A stretch of 64,000 nucleotides of DNA from Lathyrus oleraceus (taxonomy: Eukaryota > Streptophyta > Magnoliopsida > Fabales > Fabaceae). Position numbers and translations under genes: made by a program. The stretch spans positions 274,637,618 through 274,701,617 of the forward strand of contig NC_066584.1 in assembly GCF_024323335.1 (NCBI RefSeq), written 5' to 3'. The first letter of the stretch is position 1. Each line of letters begins with the position of its first letter. The notes under the pieces are model-generated. The model did no database searches. It was not told the origin of the DNA and worked only from the letters and a program-made list of their open reading frames with translations. Positions 55,232 to 64,000 of this stretch are shown piece by piece.

Positions 55232-56041
55232 GGTCTGAAAATATTTGCAAATGATACGTTAGTTCCTTGAAATTTTCATGTAATGAATGTGATGATGCTC
55301 ATAAATGCATGAATGCAACAATTATAAATAAGGGATCACACACAAGGCAAACAAAGGTCAAGGGATGAATCAAGTCATTGTCAAGATCAATCATCCATTT
55401 TGATGGATTATGGTTTTCACCTTATCAACACCCAAGTTCCATTGATATTGACAAGACTTGATTGGATCAACCAAGAATAAAGGGTTTGTTGCAAGTCACG
55501 ACATTGGAGTCTAGGTAAGAACCATCCCAAAGGAGTGAACTAAGGATAAAAAGCTGTAGATCATGTTCTAAAAAGATCCCATAGTCTTAATTCCATCTAT
55601 CGAAGATTACAGGTTAATATGACTGACTCATCGACCCATAATATTCTTAAGAGAAACTCGCCTGAGTGTAGTATCACGTAACAACTGTTATCAAGTCTAC
55701 ACTTGAACAGTTTCCGCACTACGTCCTAAATAGGCCAAGAGGGGTTAAATGTTCTAAGGTCCTTAGCTTCTCGGACCCAATTAGAAATAGCAATGCCTAA
55801 CCACAAATACTTGTGTGACATTTCCAGATCTAAAAGAATCTCCACTGAGCAGATGGATCTCAAGTCAACTTGTTAAGGACTACTCCACACAAGTCGAACA
55901 TGACTATACCATCCTCCTATCTTAATTGCACTCAAGTTTGGGTAGGAACTTATCTCACCACTAAGAGATCACCAAGCAAAACAATAAATGATATCACACA
56001 TACATATATACAAACATCACATATATATAAATATATTCACA
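55232..56041 (-). other. Ogre-C untranslated leader, primer-binding site deleted
   Basis: Homologous to Ogre-B 35100-35908 in reverse complement. No gene. It ends near ORF1 with ATTTTCAG (acceptor-like, 55235). On the other side it runs straight into the LTR at 56041/56042, missing the TGGCGACTC primer site and about 65 leader bases. Confidence 0.8.
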
Positions 56042-56259
56042 TCAAATAAAAACTAATAAAAGTCAGAGATCACATGTAAGGGGTTGGTTACACAGAGGGA
56101 AGGTGTTAGCACCCAAAGTGTCCTAGGTACTCCTAGGGAGCCCTTTTTGTGTGCATATGTATTTTGTACAAAGTGATGTTACAAATAAATAGAATGGGGG
56201 GATGAGAAAAGAATTCATTAATTATATTTTTGTGTTTGACAAGACCTTCTGTCCTGTGC

Positions 56260-56298
56260 CTACGTACCATCATAAAAATGAGGGATCAAAACTCGTAG
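56260..56298 (-). other. Conserved U5 hairpin/TACGTAGGCA element, Ogre-C 5' LTR
   Basis: CTACG/CGTAG arms around CTCATTTTTATGA; here the inner stem is extended by TCAT/ATGA. Confidence 0.45.
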
Positions 56299-58978
56299 TT
56301 TGTGATACAAATTTCAAAATGGATGCATTGATTTTAACAAAATTTAAGTTTGAAAGGCACAAAGGTCTAAAATGATTTGAATGAGTGAGTTCTTTTTGGC
56401 TTTTTGAAAGTTTAAGTCAAGTATAATTAAGTTTATTTACAAGTTTGATTTAAGAAAATAAGTTTGAAAATGCAATGGCATAAGGCCAAAGTTTCTATAT
56501 TTTTGCAAAAGTGGTCAAAGTTTATAATAAGAGTAGTTCACACAAAGAAGATTTTGAAAAATGTAGGGAGAGATTTTGAAATTAAAGAAATGGGGAGAAG
56601 ATGAAGAGACTATCCTATGCACAAAATTAAAAGTTTAGAGTTGAAAAGGTTTGACCAAGTGGGTAGCAATCCAATAGATAAAAATGTCAATAGACACCCA
56701 GAATTCCCTTGGACTTTTAGAATCAAGCAACACACAAATGCACAATTATATAATCTTGAAGAGAAAGGCATCAAATAAAGATGGCCTCATCCAAGCTTAT
56801 CCATTCCATGATCTTCTTCAAAATAGCCCATGTAACAGATGAATTCCACAAGTCACAGGTTCAAAATAACAGCTTCACCATGATCATGTTGCAGATGAAT
56901 TCAGAGAGGTCTTCAAGGATGTATCAAGATCAAGCCAACAATCTACTCAAAAGTTTTTTAGGGTTTTTTTAATTATTATATACATTAATGGTCAAAGACC
57001 ACACAAACAAGCAAAGTATACACAAACAAAGTATATCACACAATATGGTCCAAATGGACCAAGTGAAAATTACATTAACATAAACAATTAGAATGATAGG
57101 AACAATTGCAAATGAAATAAAATGCTAAAAGTAAATTGAATTAAAGTAAAAGCTTGAAATTAAAAGTTAGTAGGTTAGAAGTTAATTTTGTTTTGCTTTT
57201 CATTTCAAGGCATTCTTTGGAGAACACTCAACCCACTTATCACAAGCATGAATACTTGAACCAAAACATCTTCCAAAGGAAGGAAAGAAGGCCAAGTTTC
57301 CATACAATACCATGAAAGAGGGGAGACTTACAATCTCACTAACTAGAATGCTTATGCCTTTTATGTCACAAATTTAGCGTTATGTTAAGCAATCACAATT
57401 GGACTTATGTAGAAGTCACAACTATTTGAGGCCGGGCAACAGAATTTTGGTGTTAATGCATGTTAGAGACATAGTATAATGGACTATGCTCATGAAACAT
57501 ACCACACACTAAAAAGAATATGCAAAAGGTATGGTCTAATCTCATCCATACTCATGTTAGTTTTTCAATCAACTACCATTAGGACTTTGAGATGTCATAG
57601 GCCAAATGGAATGAAAGAATTAAGAAGAGGAATGAGATGAAGTGGGAAGGGGATAATGAAATCACAAATTGGTCAAAGAAGGACTTTTACCAAATTAATA
57701 TCATTCATTCATTTTAGGAGATGGAATGTACATTCCATCAATCCCCTAAATCCAATGATATTAATTTGACAAAGTCAAATCAACCTTGACCAAGGCCCAA
57801 CAACAATAAGCAAACTCAATCAAGTCAATACAAATGGTCAACAAAATTTAATTGACATTTATTCAATTTAAAATAATAAAATAGTGCATTTAAATCAAAT
57901 ATGTTTTGTCCAATTCCTAAAATCTCATCAAAACACCAAAGAAATGGCCATGAGATTTATCATAGGTCATACAAGGTCAAAGGACCTTGGAGAAAAAATT
58001 TCATAATTTTTGGACATTTAAAAATATTTTTAAACAATTAAAAACAAATGCAAAATCAATTAATTCATGAAAAATAATAATAATGATCCAAAAAATAAAT
58101 TTTATTCAGAATATGAAAGAAAAAAATATTTGAAAATTTTCAATGAAAGTCTCATATTTTTTGGATCAATATTGAATTTAATATGAATTATTGAAAATAA
58201 TGCAATTAAAATAAAAATTCAAATAATCAAGAATACGTGGACCATCTGATCTCCCTCATTAATTGAGGTAGCATATCAGATGGTCCCTAGCGCGCGTTCC
58301 ACATGGACTTGAGTCAACAACACTGCAAAGGTGGTATTTAAAACCAACGATCAAGATTAAAATGTAATGGATGGATGATGTGGTTCAGAGCCTTGCCAAC
58401 TCAACGCCGGAGCCAGAGCTCTGGTCATCTTCTCCGGTGGACCTCACTGAACTGGTCCACCATGAACCATCACCATAATGAAAAACAAGGACATGATCTT
58501 GAAGAAAAAATGGCACTTAGCTCGAATCTGACCTCCATTAACTCCAACTCCAAGTATATTGAGAGATACATGGAGTTGAAATTTGAGGTACATGAACTGA
58601 GTTGCTTCGATTTGGCCTCAAAGTAACTCAAACTTCTTGCCTACATTGGTAGGACTTCAGACAACCAAAGAATCAATAGAATTGAGCAAGAATTTGAGAG
58701 AATCGAAGAGTCTAAAATTTCTGGAAAATACCTTCATTAGAGGTCTGGATTCAATTGATCTTGATCTTGCTTGTGCTTGGTCTCACTCCACTTGCTTGCA
58801 GGAGAAGGATTGAATGGTTAAGAAGCTATGGATTCCTGGAGAATTGAATTTCAAAACAGTGGAAATTCAAGCTCAAATTCAAGAGAATTTTTCAGGCTTA
58901 TCCTTTGAGAAGTGAGGGTTTGAAATGGGGAATCAAAGCTGGCGCGATTTTGTGTGAATTTCTAAGCAATTGAAGCTC

Positions 58979-58986
58979 TATTTATA
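58979..58986 (-). promoter_or_regulatory. Ogre-C 5' LTR TATA box
   Basis: TATAAATA on the element's strand, in the same context as 41883-41890. This is the copy that would drive the element. Confidence 0.55.
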
Positions 58987-60433
58987 GCTGGAATGGTTGA
59001 TAATTGCACACTCCAATTCACTTTCCAATTTTGGCAAATGGTGATGCAAGTGTGCATGGGGGCGCATATGCCCATGAAATGATTGCTTGAGGTCTACAAA
59101 TGAATATCAGATGCTCTGAACTAAGCTTGGATTGCAAGGCAAGTGCACATTGATGTTTGAAGTTTGATCCTTGATAAGTGATGTCACCCTGTTCAAGGGG
59201 AACAAGTTTCATGTTCAACACATTTTCATTTGGAGCTTGGAACTTAGAGAAATTTGAGGTGGAAGTTTGGAAATTTTGGACATATCAATTTTTTTTCTAG
59301 TGTCAAGCCATATGTCTCAATATTCCACCTTGCTTAACTTTTTACATGAGCTTCAAATGAGAAAAGTGTCTTCATCAAAGTTGTATCTCTCTCAAAGACC
59401 TTAAAAATGGTAAATAATTTCATTTCATTTGGATTTGAAATGATAGAGTTATGCATTTTTGAAGTTTGGAAAAATCACTTGATCAATGGTATAAGTCAAA
59501 AGTGACCTATAATGTAATCTTATATCACATGCTCAAAAAAGTTGAATTAGCTCTCACTCCAAACATAAAATTTGAAGTAGACATCTTTAATTTGATTTTG
59601 CAACCTGGAAATATTTCATCTCATAAAAATTGAGCAAGTTATGGTCTGGGAAGTTGACTTTCAAATTAGGGTTTAGACAAAATGACCTATAATGTTTCAA
59701 CATAGAAAATGATTTTCCAAGCAAAACTAGCTCTAAGTTTCAACATGAAAGTTGTTTGGAATGTCATTTAGAGCAAGTTTTAACTTGGAATAATTTATAT
59801 ATGGTAAAAATTGTAGGAGATAGGGTCTAGGGAGACCCAGTTTTGATTAGATGAATTCATCTGGCCAACCACCATCAACCAACTTGCTAGTTCCCAATTC
59901 TATTGACTTTCTTGGCTCATGGTAGATCATATATGCATAAGATGATGAATTTTAAAGTGTCCCTTGAGAAATTTGATCAATTGGTAAGATAGCTTGTTGG
60001 AGAAGTTACTCAAGATACCCAGTCAAACTAGGGTTTCCAAGGCAAATCACCCTCAAACTCTTGAAGAAAACTTGATCAATATAACATGTAGAGAACATTG
60101 GGACTAATATATGATGTTCATAACCATTCTTGAATCAATTCTTGGTTGTGCTCTTTCTTCATGAGGGTCTCAAACCCTAGATGTGAACTTGATTGATCAA
60201 TGTGATCATGCCCTACCTACAAAAGAGTTAGGCAAATGCAAAAACATATTTTTGGTATTTTGGTTAGTAAATTGATAAAATACAAGCATGATATAATCAC
60301 AAAGTGCTTGGTGATCTCACCCAAAATAAACCCAATGAAAGAGGGGGAAGGAGGATGCCAAGATATAATCCTAATGCTAATGCTTATGATGAAATTACAT
60401 GAGGGATCTTAGGGTCAAAATTGGGGTCTTACA

Positions 60434-60438
60434 GCGCC
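60434..60438 (+). repeat. Target-site duplication of Ogre-C (right)
   Basis: GCGCC, identical to 38713-38717. Confidence 0.95.
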
Positions 60439-61447
60439 AGATAGAGACCGGTTGAGATCTATGTCTCAAAAGGATAAGCAGACATTCAAAGAATATGCGC
60501 AGAGATAGAGATAATTAGCTGCTCAGATCACCCCTCCTTTAGAGGAGAAGGAGATGACAAAGATCTTTTTAAAGACCCTGAGTTCATTTTACTATGAACG
60601 CATGATCGCCAATTCCCCCAATGACTTTACCGAAATGGTAAACATGGGGATGAGGCTTGAAGAAGGTGTCCGAGAAGGAAAATTGTCAAAAGAGGAGGCA
60701 TCATCGAGTAAGAGATATGGTAGCAGTTTCGGGAAGAAGAAAGACAGCGAAGCTAATGCAATCTCCAGTGGGAGGAAGAGGAGGCCTTAGATCAGAAAGA
60801 GTCAACCATCCCATCAACAACATCATCAAGTATCCTCAATAATTCCAGTATTTTCGAATAATCAATCAACACCAATTCAACAACAATAACAACGACAACA
60901 ACAACAACCACATCAACGAACAAACACCTACAAAACAATACCAATAATCATCAACAACAAACTTTCGAGAGGAAGAAGGTATCTTTTGACCCGATTCCTA
61001 TGACTTATGCAGAACTTTATCCATATTTGGTTCTCAAGAACCTACTCCAACCGAGAAACCCACCACGAATTCCAGAACCCCTTCCATGGTGGTACAAGTC
61101 TGACCTCCGTTGTGCTTTTCATCAAGGAGCACCCGGACATGACATTGAGAACTGCTACCCGCTCAAGTACGAAGTTCACAAGCTAGTGAAGAGTGGAATG
61201 GTGTCCTTTGAGGACCGTGCGCCTAACGTGAATGCGAATCCGCTACCCGCTCATGGGAATTATTCTGTTAACATGGTGGATGGTTGTCCCAGAGAGTTTA
61301 AAGTGTTTGATGTCTGTTTCATCAGAATTTCTTTGGTGACGATGCATAAGGACATTTGTATGGTGAGTGATTGTGAGCATGACCATGATAGTTGTGCTCT
61401 CTGTAGTTTCAACTCGAGGGGTTGTATGGTAGTGAAAAGAGACATCT
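60439..61447 (+). pseudogene. Ogre-B gag C-terminal part and linker
   Basis: RSMSQKDKQTFKEYAQR, two stops (about 60508 and 60514), TKIFLKTLSSFYYERMIA, a basic/Ser segment, a Gln/Asn-rich tract (60800-60960) with stops and one frameshift near 60935. Then an open run from 61000 with CAFHQGAPGHDIENC (zinc-knuckle-like, last Cys kept) and DCEHDHDSC, to a TAG at 61447. Nucleic-acid binding of the knuckle is inferred from position. Confidence 0.8.
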
Positions 61448-61449
61448 AG

Positions 61450-62960
61450 CGGTTGATGGATGAAGGCATGATCCAAATTGTTCAATCCTGTCATGTAGAT
61501 GATGATGTGAATGTCATAGTGCCCGTTTTCAAGAATCTGGAAAGAGTAGTCATTCAGTACGGCAGCAGTAATAGTAACATCATCAGTCAAAGATCGGTAT
61601 CGTTGTTGGTCATATGGTTAGCGGATCCAGTCCCGTAGTCATCCGATAAGGCTGTTCCGTATCAGTATAATTCGACAATGTTGAAAGGTGGTCAAGAGGT
61701 TCCATTACCTACGACTAGCTCTGTAGTGAGCATTGCTGATGTTACTAAGGTGACCTGTAGCGACCGAATGTTTGGGCCGGTGTTCCCAAAAGATAAGGAA
61801 GAATCAATTGTCAATAAGAAGGTGGAAGTGTCTACTGTAGATCTAGTTAGTGCTTCAAAATGTCAATCTGGTGAGTCCAGCAATTTGAAGGCTAATGATG
61901 ATGATGAGGTACTTCATCTAATAAAGAAGAGTGAGTTTAACGTGGTGGAGCAGCTACTCCAAACCCCCTCAAAGATCTCAGTACTGTCTCTGCTCATGAA
62001 TTTAGAAGCGTATAGAGAAGCATTACAAAGAGTTCTAGAGCAAGCTTTCGTGGAACATGATGTTACGGTGGATCAGTTTGATCATATTTTAGCTAACATC
62101 ACTTCCTGCAACAATCTCAGCTTTTGTGATGAAGAACTGCCTGAGGAGGGTAGGAATCATAATTTGGCTTTGCATATCTCCATGAATTGCAAATATGACG
62201 CCTTGTCCAATGTTCTTGTTGACACCAGATCCTCACTGAGCGTACTGCCGAAGTCAACTCTTTCAAAGCTGTCATATCAAGGAGCGCCTATGAGGTATAG
62301 TGGCGTAATCATCAAGGCTTTTGACGGTTCCCGCAAAACGGTGATAGGAGAAGTGAATCTTCCAGTGAAGATAGGTCCGAGTGACTTTCAGATTACTTTC
62401 TAAGTAATGGATTTCCACCCGGCCTATAGTTGTCTGTTGGGAAGGCCATGGATCCATGAGGCAGGAGCTGTTACCTCCACATTACACCAGAAGCTCAAAT
62501 TTGATAAGAATGGCAAGCTTGTCATTGTTGGTGGAGAGAAGGCACTGTTGGTTAGCCACTTGTCATCTTTCTCTTACGTTGAAGCTGAGGATGAGGTTGG
62601 AACTCCGTTCCAAGCCTTATCTATTGCTGTTGAAAAGAGAGTTGGGACACCTATGTCCTCATTGAAAGATGCAAGGAAGATTGTTGAAGAAGGTAATGTT
62701 GATCAATGGGGGCGCATGGTAGAGGTCTCCAACAACAAAGGTAGAACCGGTTTGGGCTTTCAACAAGGTTCATCAACTTCTAGATTAGAGGATATGCAAC
62801 TTAGCTTCCGTAACAGAGGGTTCATTCATGGCAATGAACAACACTTAGCTGCTATGCTAGAGGATGACGAAGCGGAAGACTACACCAATTTTGTGACGCA
62901 TGGAAAGGCTTGCAACAATTGGACTGCTGTTGACATTCATGTTATTTTGCATCAATATAA
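61450..62960 (+). pseudogene. Ogre-B protease exon
   Basis: One frame from 61450 to the 5' splice site at 62960, with stops at 61636 (TAG) and 62401 (TAA). The active site reads VDTRSSLSVLP (about 62216): Gly of the DTG triad is replaced by Arg, which should abolish protease activity. CLLGRPWIHEAGA and the G-patch-like KGRTGLGFQ segment (about 62740) are kept. It ends HQY plus AA of a split Lys codon. Confidence 0.85.
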
Positions 62961-63215
62961 GTAATTGCTTTTATATCTTTTAAAAATCCTTCTCTTATGC
63001 CTAAGGAAGAAGTGAACATTGTTGGACATTTTCAAATTTGATCATCAATAAAATTAATTCTATTCATCCATATCTATGATGTTTTGTTTTACTTTTTACT
63101 TTATTCTGAAAATGGTAATCACAAAAAACATAAATAAATAATATAATTGTCCATCTGCATAATATTTGGTCACAAATTCATTTCTCTAAAATCAAAATAT
63201 CAAATCATTATGCAG
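62961..63215 (+). other. Ogre-B pol intron (255 bp)
   Basis: ATATAA|GTAATTG ... ATTATGCAG|GTTGG. Splicing joins AA+G (Lys) and continues HQYKLVSNPIEY in frame, past the TAA that otherwise closes the protease frame at 62962. Boundaries coincide with those in Ogre-C. Confidence 0.88.
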
Positions 63216-64000
63216 GTTGGTTTCTAACCCCATTGAATACAATGATCCTTCTCCTTATCCAAATTTTGATTTCCCTGTGTTTGAGGCCGAGGAGGAAAGT
63301 GATGAAGAAGTGGGTGATGAATTCTCTCGTCTTCTTAAGCATGATGAAAAAGCCATTCAGCCGTTCGAAGAGCAGATTGAGTTAGTCAACTTGGGTTCTG
63401 AGGATGATGTGAAGGAAGTCAAGATTGGGTCTCGATTGTGTCTAGACGCGAGGAAGGGGTTGATTGATCTTCTTCGAGAATATTTAGATGTGTTTGCTTG
63501 GTCCTATCAAAACATGACTGGTTTGGATTTTGAGATTGTGGAACATAGATTATCGTGGAAGCCAGAATGCCCGCCAATCAAGCAGAAGTTGAGAAGAACG
63601 CGTATTGATATGGCAGTGAAGATCAAAGAAGAAGTGCAGAAGCAGATTGATGCCAGTTTCCTTGTGATTGCTGAGTATCCGCAATGGGTGGCCAATATTG
63701 TTCCTGTGCCGAAGAAAATGGAAAAGTCTGCATGTGGGTTGATTACAGAGATTTGAATAAATCCAGTCCAAAAGATGATTTCCCTCTGCCGCACATTGAT
63801 ATGTTAGTAGACAATACTGCTAAGCTCAAAGTCTTTTCGTTTATAGATGGATTTTCCAGATATAATCAGATCAAGATGGCACCCAAAGATATGGAAAAGA
63901 CCACATTCATTACACCTTGGGGAACATTCTGTTATAGAGTGATGCCTTTCGGTTTGAAGAATGTTGGTGCAACTTACCAAAGAGCAATGACTACTCTTTT
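63216..64000 (+). pseudogene. Ogre-B RT N-terminal part (second pol exon), incomplete
   Basis: Open to 63756: LVSNPIEYNDPSP, an acidic linker, then EEVQKQIDASFLVIAEYP, QWVANIVPVPKK. A 1-bp deletion near 63717 (AAGAAAATGG for AAGAAAGATGG) shifts the frame. In the other frame DYRDLNKSSP, FIDGFSRYNQI, FGLKNVGATYQRA continue to the window end without a stop. Unlike Ogre-C, the GATYQRA segment is present. Confidence 0.85.

Larger units (their letters stand above)
38718..60433 (-). mobile_element. Ogre-C, full-length but defective (21.7 kb)
   Basis: A minus-strand Ogre with both LTRs, ORF1, gag, protease, intron, RT, two RNases H, integrase and a long 3' UTR, flanked by GCGCC. The size fits Ogre elements, which are among the largest known LTR retrotransposons. 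Coding lesions are many nonsense codons and three indels. The 5' LTR has lost its last ~132 bases together with the primer-binding site (junction at 56041/56042), plus two internal deletions (100 bp near 56926, about 75 bp near 59188). It can no longer be copied on its own. Confidence 0.93.
56042..60433 (-). repeat. Ogre-C 5' LTR, 3' end and two internal pieces deleted
   Basis: Copy of 38718-43407, beginning at the part that matches 38850. On the minus strand it starts TGTAAGACCCC at 60433. TATA box 58986-58979, splice-donor-like AAGGTATTTTCC at 58731, U5 hairpin 56298-56260. It lacks the segment equal to 39737-39836 (100 bp) and about 75 bp equal to 42098-42172. Confidence 0.9.
60434..64000 (+). 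mobile_element. Ogre-B, right part (mid gag to RT, runs off the window)
   Basis: Resumes the gag reading (AP)DRDRLRSMSQKDK directly after the Ogre-C insertion, and continues through protease, intron and the first half of RT to the window end. The remainder of Ogre-B and the upstream half of Ogre-A should follow to the right. Confidence 0.9.

Overview
This window is plant nuclear repeat DNA and shows no convincing intact host gene. Nearly all 64 kb can be assigned to LTR retrotransposons stacked inside one another. The very large Ty3/gypsy elements, with LTRs of about 4.7 kb, an extra ORF before gag, an intron between protease and reverse transcriptase (RT), and a second RNase H before integrase, match the Ogre branch of the Tat lineage. 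Ogre elements are especially abundant in legumes of tribe Fabeae (pea, vetch, faba bean, Lathyrus, lentil), so a Fabeae-type legume is the most likely source. The lineage call rests on sequence features; the species call is inference.

Layout from left to right. 1-3885 is the right part of a Tat/Ogre-like LTR. 3886-5275 (minus) is a decayed plant-mobile-domain (PMD) type gene with two visible short introns. 5348-6077 and 14446-14664 are the two halves of a decayed Ty3/gypsy RT-RNase H region, split by a nearly intact Ty1/copia element (copia-1, 6078-14440; 5-bp target duplication ATAGT; LTRs differing at roughly 17 sites). 14665-19423 is an Ogre solo LTR with a perfect 5-bp duplication (CTAGT). 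19664-28532 is an old, heavily mutated Ty1/copia element (copia-2) whose 3' LTR is cut off and joined at 28532/28533 to the remnant of Ogre-A (minus, 28533-30343).

Ogre-B (plus) sits inside Ogre-A, starting at 30344 and running past the right edge of the window. Ogre-C (minus, 38718-60433, 21.7 kb) sits inside the gag gene of Ogre-B, with a perfect GCGCC duplication. The insertion order is therefore Ogre-A, then Ogre-B, then Ogre-C. All three Ogre copies are broken by stop codons and small indels. Ogre-C has also lost its primer-binding site and the end of its 5' LTR.

Within each element the parts follow retrotransposon logic: LTR promoter, primer-binding site, (ORF1), gag, protease, RT/RNase H, integrase (order differs in copia), polypurine tract, LTR. 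The most interesting signals are: (1) conserved splice-site-like motifs in the Ogre LTRs and just before ORF1 and gag, suggesting a spliced RNA that would lack the primer-binding site, in addition to the protease-RT intron; (2) a covarying hairpin family followed by a TACGTAGGCA-like motif in the U5 part of every Ogre-type LTR; (3) a ~105-bp tandem repeat in the Ogre-C 3' untranslated region, a plausible satellite precursor; and (4) repeated inverted-repeat modules in the copia-1 LTRs.
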